Below, piece after piece: positions 24,504 through 47,520 of a DNA stretch of 64,000 nt. The DNA comes from Asterias amurensis (Eukaryota; Echinodermata; Asteroidea; Forcipulatida; Asteriidae): NCBI RefSeq assembly GCF_032118995.1, contig NC_092661.1, positions 5,024,501 through 5,088,500 of the forward strand, in the 5' to 3' direction. Under the pieces are notes generated by a model. That model was not told where the DNA came from and did no database searches. It saw only the letters and a program-made list of their open reading frames with translations. Position 1 is the first letter of the stretch. Every line of letters starts with the position of its first letter. The translations under genes and the position numbers were made by a program.

Positions 24504-25034
24504 CCAGGGGCCTTTCTCAAACCTCGACTTGGGCTCCGGCTCAGGCTTAGGCTCCGCACTCTGCGTATGCACCTCGGCTTTTAACCTGCATTTTGGAGCA
24601 GCTCATATTGCGCAAAATAAGTGCCTGGAGCCAGAAGCTAAGCTTGGGCGATATCGATTTATTTTATTCACGATTTATCGCCAACGATATAATTGCCATT
24701 AATTAAATTTAACATCTTCAGTCTTCAAACTCCCAGTGAAAGTTGTAGAAGAGACAGTGATAGCATAAGAGAGGTGTTTATAATGACCTATTCGTCTGGT
24801 TTTACTCCAGACCTATGGGGTGCAAGATGTCTCAGCTAGGGAATATAATGTACATCGCGATATTGCGATACTTAGTCGATATCGCGATTTTCATTATTTC
24901 GATTAAAACCAAATCGTCCGATATCGAAATCGTTTCCAAATTAGTATCGCGATATTCAATAATATTGTGGTATCGCCCAAGCTTAGCCAGAGCCTAAGCC
25001 GTAGCCTAAGCTGAGGTTTGAGAAAGACCCCTGG
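24504..25034. mobile_element. MITE J with nested MITE K
   Basis: CCAGGGGCCTTTCTCAAACC at the left and GGTTTGAGAAAGACCCCTGG at the right, just downstream of the MTF1 stop and probably in its 3' UTR. Interrupted at 24639-24985. Confidence 0.88.
24639..24985. mobile_element. MITE K nested in MITE J
   Basis: Inverted ends AAGCTTGGGCGATA and TATCGCCCAAGCTT; the interior is rich in GATATCG motifs. Confidence 0.85.
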
Positions 25035-25761
25035 CCTGGATTTTCATCTACGAGAAGGCCAGGCCATTCCCATTTTGTGTAGTGCCCTTCCATTGGAAAA
25101 TCTTAAAGCTTGGGCTTGGCATCAGTATTGGACATCAAGGAGGTGGACAGTACGTAAGCCAGAGCCTGAGCTGTGGCGATCCAAAAGCAGCCATACACTC
25201 GCCCACAAATTACACATAGACTGTAATTATGGGACGTTATAATGTACACATGTACATGTATTGTGTGCTTCCTGTATCAGGAAGATGTTTGGTATACCGC
25301 TGAAGAAATAAGTTGGTTTGAGGGACAGTAAGTTTGGTGTTATAACGAAAAACTCTATGAAGTAATGGTCCCAAGATAAGGGAAAACAATTCGGACTACA
25401 AAATCATGAAAATGGATCTTGTATTTATAATGGTCTTAACGTCACCCCACAGCCATCCAGCATTGGTTATGTATGTATGTGGAGTTCACAGGATTGAATG
25501 TTCTAAAGTGTTTGTAATTTTTAACAACTTTTTACTCAACTGTTGGAGATGCGATTGAATTCTATTTCAGTTTTTGGATTTAAGGAATAGTAAAATCTTG
25601 TCTGCTCTTTTTCATTGTGTATAATTTAAAAGTGTATACTGTATTACTGTAACTCATTTAAGCAAGTGTTTTTTCGTAATTTATAAGTTACCAAGTGACT
25701 TTTTGTGCGCGGAAGAATCAGTTAGTTGATAAAAGCCTTTCAAAGAAGCCTTTGAAATTCT

Positions 25762-26135
25762 ATTACCATTATTATAATAATATTATTAGTGGCTTCTTAT
25801 TATTATAGCGCGCCTATCCGTCACTCAGTGACGCTCCTGGCGCTGTAACATACAGTATTTCCTGCAAGGTATGTGGGACTACGTTTGAGTTATGAGACCT
25901 AATCCTTAGCACCATGTAATGGTTTAGAAGGTGCTGTGGCGCAATCCAGCCAGAAACACTGGGGCGAACACCTTCTATTTTCAATAAGTGCACTGGGTTC
26001 TTTTACGTGCGTTACACAACACATGGGACCAACAGCTTTACGTCCCATCCAAAGGACGAAGCAATGGTTGAGCGTCTTGCTTAAAAACACAGATGTCACG
26101 ACTGGGAATCGAACCCAAACTTTGCTGATCAGAAA
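25762..26135 (-). mobile_element. SINE type 1, head truncated
   Basis: The body and an ATT-rich 3' tail (25762-25805) are present; the tRNA head stops after box B. Confidence 0.8.
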
Positions 26136-26723
26136 CATTTTGTTAGATATCACGTGGGCAGTTATGGTCGTCCACGGTAAATGTAATAAGAGAAAGCATG
26201 AAAGAGTTCTAAATCAAAACGTGTGATAGAAGAGCGGGACTAGATTTTTATCAAGGCCGTAAACAGACTACATGGTTGTTTTGACATGGACACAGTCACA
26301 CACATGTGTGTGGATTTGTTTATTGGCGACGGTGACTTGGGATTTTATAAATAAGAAACTGATGTTTTCTTCTTGGAAAGTAAGAACAAACAGTTGTTTA
26401 TTTATGTTAAGAACATTTACAAGGTATATTAAACTCCATTCGTCGACAGGCCACATATTTGCTAAAATTATGATTGGTAATCATTTATGCTACTAATTGC
26501 ATCATACACGTCCCGTCTTCCCCTATGACAAATATATCCTTGCCATGGGTTCCCATATATTCATCTTAAAGGCTATGGGAAACTTTTGAAGGGGCACCAA
26601 GGCTAAGACGAGGGGCAACAAAGGCCAAGGCTGTTTTCTTGTCATACCCACTCACTTTTGCTCAACTTTGATGGATTTATTATTCTTGATGAAAAAACTG
26701 TGACAAGGTTTTTTTGCATTTCT

Positions 26724-27102
26724 TTAATAAAGAGACACGTTGCTGTGGATCGGCCGAGTTGGTCCATGAAAACCATTTAAAATCATTTGTTATTAAAATC
26801 GATATGGTTAGAAAGATGTTTTTAAAGTAGAATATAATGATCCACACATACATGCCTGGAAATTGCGTGGTTTTTCTAACACGGTCGGCTACTTTATGGA
26901 GTAAAAAACTTGACTCCACAAAATGGGGTGCTGTGTTTGTTCACTACGTATAAGGAAAACCATGCAATTTCGATGCATGTTTGTGTGGATCATTAATTCT
27001 ACTTTTAAAACATCTTGCTAACCATAGTTGATTTCATAACAAACGGTTTCAAACGCTTTTCATGGACCAACTCGACCGATCCAAGGCAACATGTCCCTTT
27101 AA
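26724..27102. mobile_element. Diverged family A foldback MITE
   Basis: The outer ends (AGAGACACGTTGC on the left, ATGTCCCTTTAA on the right) and the arms match family A with many substitutions. Intergenic, downstream of MTF1. Confidence 0.8.
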
Positions 27103-27339
27103 AAACAAATGGACAAAAACCAATCTTCGACCTTACCTTTTAAAGACACGTAAGATACAAGCAATAGTTAGTTGATTTCATTGTCATAGTTCATTGTGTA
27201 AAAAAAATAAGCCAAAATGTTCTGTTCAGTTTGTAAAAATTGTTAGGATTTGTCGGATTTGGATTTAGGGGCAGTGAAATTTGTTTACCGAAACAAAATG
27301 TGTTAAGGGCGAAAAGGGGGTTTGCACACTCCAGAACTG

Positions 27340-27538
27340 TTAAGCCCGGTTCATACCTCCTGCGAATGCGATGCGAATTTGATGTGAATTTGACGTCACA
27401 ACCCCTCTTTCAACCCCCCGCTGCAATATTCGTAAGAGAGTTGAACACAACTCAACTCAGTGCGAGTTTCGTTGCGAATTTGTGACGTCAATATTCGTAT
27501 CGCATTTGCATTCGCAGGAAGTATGGACCGGGCTTTAA
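27340..27538. mobile_element. Family F MITE (AGCCCGGTTCATACCTCC ends)
   Basis: TTAA-bounded palindrome of about 200 bp, with GCGAATGCGATGCGAA near the left end mirrored at the right. The similar GCGAATGCGAATGCGAA at about 19110 may be a remnant of the same family. Confidence 0.88.
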
Positions 27539-28004
27539 ATAAGTATTAGTGTTTCTTTTTGCATTTTTAATGACCCCCTTCCCCCCCCCCACAAACCCTT
27601 GCTGAAGGCAGAATTAATTTTGTATTTATATTTTTGGGTTTTGTCACTGACTCTGTTTGACATAAGTGTTTGATTATCAAACTAAAAATTTAACTACAGC
27701 CATTTTTGTGTTTTCCAATGGAATGTATTGTGATTATTTGCATGATAATTATAATGATATAATTAAGATTTTTTTTTTTTAAACACCATTTTGTTGTTTT
27801 CATTTCCTTTTCATGAGCAAATATTGTGAAGCAAAATTAAACGTGCATGTATAATTTACAAATTGAAGACATCTTTATCAATACTTATTTATGATCGATA
27901 ACCCCATTAAACCTACGAAATAAAATCAATGATCACCTTGTATGAAAAATATTTTTAGGAAAATGTGTGGTTTTGTGATCTAGTGGTTAATGTATATCAT
28001 GAGC

Positions 28005-28369
28005 TTAAAGACACTGGACACTTTCGGAACAGAAAAAAAAAAAAGTTCACAGATTTACAAATAACTTACATGGTTTACATGAGGTAATGGTGAGACTTCT
28101 CTTGAAATATTACTCCATGAATCGGTTTACTTTTTGAGAAAACATTCAGACAATATCAATTCTCGATATCGAGAATTACGGGTTTATTTTAAACACATGT
28201 CGTGACACGGCGAAACGTGCGGAAACAAGGGTGGGTTTTCCCGTTATTTTCTCCGGACTCCGATGACCAATTGAGCCTAAATTTTCACAGGTTTGTTATT
28301 TTATATATAAGTTGTCAAGTGTGGGCCTTGGACATTACTGTTTACCGAAAGTTTCCAATGGCTTTAAAG
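28005..28369. mobile_element. Family D MITE
   Basis: Same family as 989-1362 in the opposite orientation. Its right TTAA is the left TTAA of the family B copy at 28366. Confidence 0.85.
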
Positions 28370-28689
28370 ACACTGGACACTGTTGGTGAAAATTTGAGTT
28401 CAATTGGTAGTCGAAGTTACGAGATAATAGTGAAAGAAAAAAACACCCTTGTCAAACGGAATTGTGTACTTCTTAATGCTTGATTTTGAGACCTTAAAAT
28501 TCTAATTCTGAGGTCTCTAAATTCATGGAAAATTACTTCTTTCTCGAAAACTACTGTCACTTCAGAGGGAGCTGTTTCTCACAAAGTTTTATACTACATG
28601 TATCAACCTCTCCCCATAAACGTTTACCAAGTAAGGTGTTATGCTAATAATTATTTTGAGTAATTACCAATAGTGTCCAGTGCCTTTAA
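28366..28689. mobile_element. Family B MITE with internal deletion
   Basis: TTAA at both ends. About 70 bp near the left end is missing relative to full copies. Shares its left TTAA with a family D element. Confidence 0.85.
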
Positions 28690-29564
28690 ACTTCCTTGAG
28701 GGGCTCTCAGGTCAAACTCAGTTACATGTAGTTTGTGATGCACTCTTTATCTTGCCAAGTAGGAAGCATGGCTGTGTATTTGAGTTGACATTGTGCATTG
28801 TGATGTCCAGCTGACATAAAAGATAATAAACCCACAACCTAGACACAAGATCAAGAAAGAAACAGCAGTACACAAATAAATGCGCTCTAAATAGTTCAGT
28901 CTTTAAAATTTTCTTGAACTACCCTTGAGTCAGACATCAGACTGGCACTTCTGGAGGGAGTTTGTTCTATGCTGGGACTGCTGTAACCAAAGGGGCCTCA
29001 ACCAATTACATGTATTTCTTACACAGAGAGTATAAGCATGGAGGAATATATGAATTTTATTCCTCCATGGTAAAAGTAAGTGTTGTTTACAGAGTTTCTG
29101 TGACGATGAAAAATGGATAGAAGATTGTTGATGTAGCAGGGATGAGATTGCTCAGACTTTTGTCTGAATTCAGACTTTCTGTCGGCCTAGTGAAGAAAAT
29201 CAGCCAATATCTTTTTCCACAAATAAAGAAATCCTGCTCATTGGTCTACTTCTCTAGTGTTGTGGATACTGTTTCCAAAAGTTCCTTGGAATCTATAATC
29301 CCAGTGGTTACCAAACGGTAGATATGCCATCATTTCAACATACCTTTGAATTTGTATCCAAGTTTCAAACTTTTTCATTAGTAATGACTCTCACCCCTGG
29401 GTAAACAGGTGCCGAGTAGTGAAGGCAGTTCAAGACAAAGAGCATTATTTTTTTTACTTTATTCTGATAGAAGCCATTGTAGTCAATGAAGGACGGGGGT
29501 GACGTGTTGGAATTGGGTAGTTCCAGTTATTAAGCAGGCTGCGTGGTTTTTAATTTGTTGTAAT
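28690..29564. other. Unannotated intergenic sequence
   Basis: Single-copy within this window, AT-rich, no supported frame. Confidence 0.6.
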
Positions 29565-29572
29565 AATAATTA

Positions 29573-29931
29573 TAATAATAATAGTTAGTTTTTATATAGC
29601 ACTTTTAACTCCCAAAGTGAGTCCATGCCTCACATTATTACTACTGGTCACTTTGCAATCATTCCTTAAACCATCTCAGCTCCCTGGGGAGTATACAGCC
29701 TTGTGCAACAAATGCGCCACTCGGCTAAATCAAACAAGAACCATCTTTGCCCTCACAGGTACCAATTTACCCCTTGGTAGAGAGAAGCTTGTAGTTAAGT
29801 GTCTTGCTCAAGGACACAGGTGTCACGCGCTCAAGGACACAAGTGTCACGACTGGGATTCGAACCCACACTCTGTTGATCTAACACCAGAGCTTGAATCC
29901 GGCGCTTTTAACCGCTCGGCCATGACATTCC
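29573..29931 (-). mobile_element. SINE type 1 variant
   Basis: tRNA head at 29838-29931; the GTGTCTTGCTCAAGGACAC part is duplicated; a different body ends in ATTATAATAATAATAG at about 29565. Confidence 0.8.
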
Positions 29932-30275
29932 ACTTAGTTGTAGTCTGGAGATCTGATAACTGTTGCTCTGTCATTCTGTAGAAGATGGCATTACAGTAGT
30001 CGATATTTGAGATGACATGAGACTGGATAAATGCGATTGGACAACATAAATAAATTGTCAGCGTAATGCTGAGGGCATGTCATGTGTGCACTGACATAAC
30101 AATTTTTATTATTCATTATAATACAAAACTTTCCTTTTCATCCAAAAATTGAATTTCTTATTTCTTTACTACGTTGGCTTCTAAATATCTCACTGTACAC
30201 AATTCCAGAAGATTCTGGTGGAAAATTAGTTGTCTTGTGGTTCTTGATAATATTAATAATTGTCAACAACTATCG

Positions 30276-30669
30276 CTAAAGACACTGAACACTTTTGGTA
30301 ATTGTCAAAGACCAGTCTTCTCACTTGGTGTATCTCAACATATACGCACAAAATAACAAACCTGTGAAAATTTTAACTCAATCGATCGTCGAAGTTGCGA
30401 GATAATAATGGAAGAAAAAAACCACCCTTGTCACACAAAGTTGTGTGCTTTCAGATGCTTGATTTTGAGACCTCAAAATCTAATGTGGAGGTCTTGAAAT
30501 CAAATATTTTAGTGGAAAATTATTTCTTTCTCGAAAACTACGTTACTTCAGAGGGAGCCGTTTCTCACAATGTTTTATACTATCAACAGCTCTCCATTGA
30601 TCATTAACAAGTAAGTTTTTATGCTAACAATTACTTTTAAGTGTTAACCAATAGTATCCAGTGTCTTAA
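30276..30669. mobile_element. Family B MITE
   Basis: Complete apart from a degraded left TTAA; the right TTAA at 30666-30669 starts the next element. Intergenic. Confidence 0.85.
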
Positions 30670-31093
30670 AGGGAAGATATACCTTTGTTTTTTTGGAACA
30701 TTCTAGTTGTTTTAATTCTATATAAATGTAAACCTAATACAATAAAACTAACCCGTAAAAATTTCAGATCAAAAGGTGATCACTTTTTTAAGAAAACACA
30801 CCGAAGCGATTATGTCCACACAGGAAGAATAATCTGTAATTGGAAAACACAATCTGAGAGACACAAGTGCCAGCAACACTTCTCTGATTCAAATTTTTCG
30901 AGAAATAAATTTCTATAATTTTTCATAACCACATTACTTCAAAGTGAAATGATTCTCAGACGTCAAACCTCTTGTGTACGTAATTCAGAATTTATATTCG
31001 GCGCGACTCTGGCGCACCTGTCTGAAACAAGTGTTATACTACCGAAAGCTGCTGAACTTCAAACCAAGTAAGTTTGTATTGCGATGAATTTTA
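30666..31093. mobile_element. Possible further TTAA element between two family B copies
   Basis: Starts TTAAAGGGAAGATATACC and ends at the TTAA at 31090-31093. The inverted ends are weak, so the element status is tentative. Confidence 0.4.
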
Positions 31094-31117
31094 AAGACAC
31101 TGGACACTATTGGTAAT
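31090..31117. mobile_element. Family B MITE left-end fragment
   Basis: Only the first 28 bp, up to GGTAAT, before a GACCCTTCCC element begins. Confidence 0.7.
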
Positions 31118-31290
31118 AGACCCTTCCCATGAAATATGTAAATTGCACATAGCGCGTGCGCACTAACGTTTTGGTTGGCAAAATGAGGGAACTTCGCGCC
31201 GTTTTGTACACGGCTAATGGGTGCATGACGCAGACGCGATTGCGCGTCTGCATAGTGCACAACTCTATGGTGTTTGCCAACCAACATCAG
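31117..31290 (+). mobile_element. Partial MITE with GACCCTTCCC end
   Basis: Matches the element at 8172-8722 from its left end through GCCAACCAA but lacks the right end. Here the region carrying repeat O is absent, showing the form before that insertion. Confidence 0.75.
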
Positions 31291-31394
31291 CCCCATAGTT
31301 GCATCAGCCCCATAGTGTAGCCCTATGGACTTTTCCTCTGTACACAGATACAGAGTCCTAACTATTAAGGCCCGTTTCTGGGGCGGAAAATTTT

Positions 31395-31795
31395 CAAAGA
31401 CACTGGACACTATTGGTAATTGTCAAAGACCAGTCTTCTCAACATGTATCTCAACATATGCATAAAATAACAAACCTGGAAAAAATTGAGCTCAATTGGT
31501 CGTCGAAGTTGTGAGATAATAATGAAAGGAAAAACACCCTTGTCATACGAAGTTGTGTGCTTTTTTAAGATGGTTGATTTCGAGACCTCACATTCTGAAT
31601 CTGAGGTCTCGAAATCAAATTCGTGGAAAATTGCTTCGTGAAAGAAGTTCTTTCTCGAAAACTATGTCACTTCAGAGGGAGCCGTTTCTCACAATGTTTT
31701 ATACTATCAACTTCTCCCCCATTACTCGTCACGAAGTAAGGTTTTATTCTCATAATTATTTTGAGTAATTACCAATTATGTCCACCGCCTTTTAT
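31395..31795. mobile_element. Family B MITE
   Basis: Nearly full length, with slightly degraded ends and a short internal duplication around GAAAGAAGTTCTTTC. Intergenic. Confidence 0.85.
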
Positions 31796-33275
31796 TAAGA
31801 AAGAACAATGTCCAAATGTATACCTTTCCTTTAAATCAAACTAACCTTGGCCATAAAAGTATGAATTTATAATATTTCAATCCTGTGAGGGAGTTTGGAA
31901 CCCAACCGTATTTTTGAAACTACAACAAGCCACCTGCAACGTAAGCCACAGCACCAGAAAATCTCAGAAAATTTGTTGAGAGGTCATTGGCTTAGTATCT
32001 GCTTTATACAGTATTTATACTGTGCCTTGCAAACTTTCTACATAGATCATTTGCTGATGATATCATAAAGTAATGCTGTACAAGTTTAGAGGGTGCTGTC
32101 ATGTTTAATGTTCAGCGTTATTTAATGGAGGTCGTTGGTTCGAATCCCACTCTAGTCAATTCTTTGTTCAACCCCCCAAAAGTACAAATAGTACAAGCCT
32201 TTAACAAGCAAAATAATGTAGGAAAATTTGTAAAACCTTTCTTTGTACATCTTTAATTTCTGTCAAATCCTCAGGCACCTTTTCAAAAAGATTGGTAAAA
32301 CTTGCATGCGTTGCCCAATGATTAAAAATTCCCAATCATGAATTATTTGCCAAATCAAGTAGCCATGAAAAAAGATGGCGCTGAGGGTGCCACACATAGA
32401 GTTATATATAAAAGCTACAGGGCGCACTGGCCTACATGTAGTTACGCGGTGTCACATTCACACATGCATACATACAGGACGAGCGCCCTCGAGAGTCTAT
32501 AACCCCTCACTCATGTACCTTTCCATCAAGATGGCAGCCAAGTGTTAACGTGATTAAAACTACCAAAGTTCATGATACAAGCTGAGTCCCTCTCTCTCTC
32601 TAAATGCCAGCAGGAGGCATTACACGCGGCACAGCATGCGCGCATTGTTTAAGTTGAAAAACAACATCGCATAGCGTGTATTATGTATCATACACACACC
32701 AACGTGTACGAAGGCCTACTTCATATTTAACGCGCAAACAATGTTCATCTTACAAAATGGTGGGCAGGTCCCCTCTAGTTCTTCTCTATGGTGTCACCCG
32801 TACTTTTATTTAGGCAGAGATTGAGGTCCCTACCCCCACCCTCTGTGGTCCGTCGATGAAGTTCTTGCGCAAATATGAAAAGCAAACTAATATTTCCAAC
32901 GGGCTTGCGATAATCGCAAAGTGTGAAAAGCGGGCATAGCTTATTAGGTTTGAATCACAGACCACTTACAGACAGCGTATGCGAAAGACATCAAAACATG
33001 ACATGTACATTTGGCAATAATTTCCTACTTGAAAAACTTTGACCACGAGTCCCACCTAGCGCCCCCCCCCCTCTCCAACACACACCCTGCACTCTTCTTT
33101 TTAAAAAAATTAAACAAATGCTACAACTTACAGTCTTGTCACACTAGGTAACTTTTATAGGCAATAGGAAAGCAACCAACTGAACAGCCCACAAACAGAA
33201 CATTTTGGTATTAATACCGAGCGACATTTTTCTTACAGTATTTTACCAAGCCACCGTGAACATTCAGTAAACAAG
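31796..33275. other. Unannotated intergenic sequence between MTF1 and taxilin
   Basis: Apart from the SINE fragment at 32122 I see no gene or repeat. It has a CTCTCTCTCTCT run near 32590 and a C run at 33060. Confidence 0.6.
32122..32175 (+). mobile_element. SINE type 4 fragment
   Basis: GGAGGTCGTTGGTTCGAATC followed by TTCTTTGTTCAACCCC, matching the 43745-43856 copy. Confidence 0.7.
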
Positions 33276-33667
33276 TTAAAGGTAGGCTTACAACTTGTTT
33301 TGGGGGTTTTTCATCATCAACTGTTTTGTCAAGAAAGATACAATAAAAGTCACCCGTGAAAGTTTCAGTTGAACACATTGCTAACTAATTGAGAAAACAG
33401 CCAAAAACTGTGAGGTATTTTCACTGACAACATCGAATCTATCCATGTTTTGGAAAGTGGCAGCGAGTAATGAAGGAAATGCATCTTTGGCCAAATAAAA
33501 ATCATCTGCAGTGATTTCTAATCAACAGTGGCAGGTTTCAGACAAACTAATTTCAATGATACTGACGACCATTACAAGCTTGCGACCATGTATTAACAAG
33601 TAGGCTTTCGCATAAAAGCTACATGATTTCCTTTGGGGGTCAGTACCCAAGTTTGACCCTACCTTAA
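33276..33667. mobile_element. Probable TTAA element (AAGGTAGG...CCTACCTT ends)
   Basis: TTAAAGGTAGGCTTACAAC at the left; the right end reads TTTGACCCTACCTTAA. The inverted ends are short but the TTAA pair fits the other families. Confidence 0.5.
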
Positions 33668-33683
33668 GCGAGAATGGATATTT

Positions 33684-33957
33684 TCCTTGTTTCTTCGCTC
33701 AAGTTCCATACTTCTCCTCATTGAACCCAAGTCTCGACACTCATGGGGTGACAGGTCTTTTTCTTCAGCTGCGTCACTTATCTGGAACGCTCTACCACAA
33801 AATTCAAATCTCTTCTCAAAACTTAACTTTTATCACAGGTTTTCAAGGACTAATTTTGTTGTGTCTGTTTTTCTTTGTTTTGTTTTGTTTGTTGTTGGTT
33901 TTTACTGCACGTGGATACGTGCGCATTACAAGTCTTATTATTATTATTATATTAATG
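33684..33957 (+). mobile_element. LINE 3'-end fragment
   Basis: One frame reads SWGDRSFSSAASLIWNALP, the conserved C-terminal segment of many non-LTR retrotransposon reverse-transcriptase proteins. It is followed by a short 3' UTR and a TTATTATTATTATATTA tail. Only about 50 codons remain. Clade not determined (CR1/L2-like is possible). Confidence 0.65.
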
Positions 33958-34325
33958 TTGAATGTTGCTCAGATCTATTTACCTGTATAAATCACCTAGC
34001 GTTACACAGCCCTGGAGCTCGAGAGCCTTGTCACAAAAGACCATTTCAAGCAACCAGTTCCAGGCAATCGCCAAGACGAAACAAATATCGCAACAAATTA
34101 AAAAGACAATCGGTTCATTATTTTTCCTGAGAGATTTTGTCAAAAAAACACCAAAAAAAACACGATCCTGTGCAGCAAAAATGTTTCTCATGTATTCAGT
34201 GAAGTTGGTTGCCTCCATATTGCCCTGTAAAAAATTACCATTCAAAACAAGGCTCTTACTAAGCATAACAAAGCAAAACTAGTTAATTATTGCTAGAGCT
34301 ACTAATTATTAACGGAACCCAGGGC

Positions 34326-45377
<11,052 letters not shown>

Positions 45378-45459
45378 TGTTGAAGTTTTGCTCGAAGTTC
45401 TGCAAGAGGAAACAAGCACTTCATACTCAGAAATTGAAACACAGAAAAATTTACTAGAG

Positions 45460-46016
45460 CAGGGGCCGATTTCACAAAGAGCTACGATTAATCTTAACTC
45501 GAATCAATCGTAGGTGCTTAGTAAAGTGTGATGCCACAATACAAATCACTATGGCGATACTGACAACTCATCTTACGACGAATGTATGTCTTGACATTCA
45601 TCGTAAGATGAAAGCACTGACGTCAGTGCTAACATGGCACAGTTGGATTGTGCATAAGGCGCTCGCCTCTCACCAAGGTGCCCTCGGTTCAATTCCCGGC
45701 CAGGGCCATGTGAGTTGAGTTGTGCGTTGGTTCTCTGCTGTGCCACGAGGGTTTTCCAGACTATTCGGTTTTCCTCCCTCGGGAAAAATCAAACACTTTC
45801 GATCTTGACTGTGCTCCGTGGTCATAATGGGTTGATGAGGCTGGTAGCCAAAGGCGCCCTTGCATGCCTGCTTCTCGAACACGTTGTACCCGCGTCCTTC
45901 GAAATTCAGCTCTTACAATGTAGCTGCGAGTAAGGATGATTAGCCCCCCAAATTATTATTATTATATTATAACGTCAGTAAGCACTGATGTCAGTGCTTT
46001 GTGAAATCGAGCCCTG
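45460..46016. mobile_element. Family I-like hAT MITE with a SINE inserted
   Basis: CAGGGGCCGATTTCACAAAG at the left and TTTGTGAAATCGAGCCCTG at the right; the middle holds a tRNA-Glu-like SINE. Lies upstream of the first taxilin coding exon. Confidence 0.82.
45629..45965 (+). mobile_element. SINE type 2 (tRNA-Glu-like), longer copy
   Basis: Same head and body as 7111-7370, plus a 3' part ending GGATGATTAGCC and ATTATTATT repeats. Inserted in the hAT-like element 45460-46016. Confidence 0.85.
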
Positions 46017-46198
46017 ACTTTGAACTTGCAACCTTCGACTTAACATGTAAGCTGAACTACCTAACCCTTGGGCCTTCTCGTTTGCTGCCATCAGGGGGAC
46101 AACTCAGATAGGTTAGACACATCCTGCGGAAGCCTACTAATGAGCCACTCTTTATCTATGCTCTCTACTCCCCATGTCATATGGCCGGCACAAACAAG

Positions 46199-46505
46199 GA
46201 GCAAGTTCGAGTGTGCACAATGATTAACTTTAGGTTGACCATTCGCACTCGAACCCAGGCTGGTCGACCATTGGTTGACTACTGTGGTCGACCATTTGGA
46301 ACCAGCCTCGAGCCCATTGTTTCTTCACTGGTCCCAACAGCATATTCCATTCTAACATGTGTAAAGCACAAAGGGGAACCAGTGACACTGCACCGAAAAG
46401 GTGGAAGGTTGACTAGACTTCAAAATGAGTTGTTCGAGTGAGTGCATCACTGCGAATGTACATTGCTGGTCTGTAGTCAACCACGGGCCCACTCGAACTT
46501 GCTCA
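46199..46505. mobile_element. MITE Q (GAGCAAGTTCGAGTG ends)
   Basis: GAGCAAGTTCGAGTG at the left and CACTCGAACTTGCTC at the right; interior repeats of TGGTCGACCA. A related diverged copy lies at about 51880-52035. Confidence 0.8.
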
Positions 46506-46837
46506 AGGTCGTCAGCGCCTACTTTACGCTGAACCCTGCAAGATTAGTTTCTTTACCGGATGTTCTGCTCTCCCCGCTGGAGATTCTGAGACTAGCACAA
46601 GACAGGATAGAATGGGGAAAGCATGTGTCCGCCTGCTGCTGTGCAGGTGATGATCTGAAGATGTTCCGCTACCGTACGGTTTCGAGACAATAGCGCACAA
46701 ACCTAATTTTTCATAGTTCTAGGATTATATAGATTATAGGACTCTTTCGTAAGTAGGAGTACATTTAATGTATACATATGCCCACTGCAAAATAAAGTGT
46801 ATGTGGGGGAAAAAAAGTATAATAATATTATATTAGG

Positions 46838-46985
46838 AATGTTTCCGTATCATCATCATGCCACCACTTTTTCATTCGATGTGAAATAAATTATAATTTG
46901 ATTTAAACCTCAATATGAGATATCCCTTTTTGTAAAAATGAGTGAAAAAGTGGTGGCAGGTCAAGAAGGTTATCCTTCTTAATAA
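46838..46985. mobile_element. Palindromic element H
   Basis: Second copy of the element at 16033-16196, inverted, with the same CCACCACTTTTTCA arms. Confidence 0.7.
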
Positions 46986-47396
46986 TATAGTTACAATGAC
47001 AATCATAATGATAATTTGAACTGGGATTGAAATTAGAATGATTGATTTTGAACTTCTTTCATTCACTTCAGTTTCTCACCACTCACCACTGCTCATTCTC
47101 CTCTGCAGGGAGGAACATTATTATAAACATCCGCCTTCTTCTGCTTTTAACAACTTAAATTCTAGGCCTATATAGGCTATATATAAATGATTGCAGGGTT
47201 TAGTTCAAGTACTTCGTAGTACTATTTTTAGGTCGGTGAGAAATTACCAAGTCATAAAGTCACTGTCATTACTGTGCGTCGTCGGCGTAAAGCCCGCACC
47301 AAACTTTAATCCTACGTGTGGACTTCCCCGGCTAGTAAACTGCTCAGTCAGATAGTCAAATTTAAACCAAACATAATTCTTTAACAAACACCTTAC

Positions 47397-47520
47397 CGAT
47401 ATGGCTCTAGAATATGGAGAATACACACAATTTAGCACAACACACTCGAGCTCCACAAGACTACAATTCACAAAAACATGTACGACACATGCAGCCAGCC
47501 ACAGGCAGACACAGGAAAGT
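47397..47520 (-). other. Probable non-coding first exon of taxilin
   Basis: The first coding exon of taxilin opens with a strong acceptor and a 22-nt leader, so a 5' exon is expected. On the minus strand a donor (ATATCG|GTAAGGTG) has its last exon base at 47397. The upstream limit and the transcription start are not visible and are estimated. Confidence 0.4.

Noticed and set aside
33962-34282. 106-codon plus-strand frame downstream of the LINE fragment
   Set aside because: Low-complexity lysine/serine composition, opposite the taxilin 3' end, no family resemblance.
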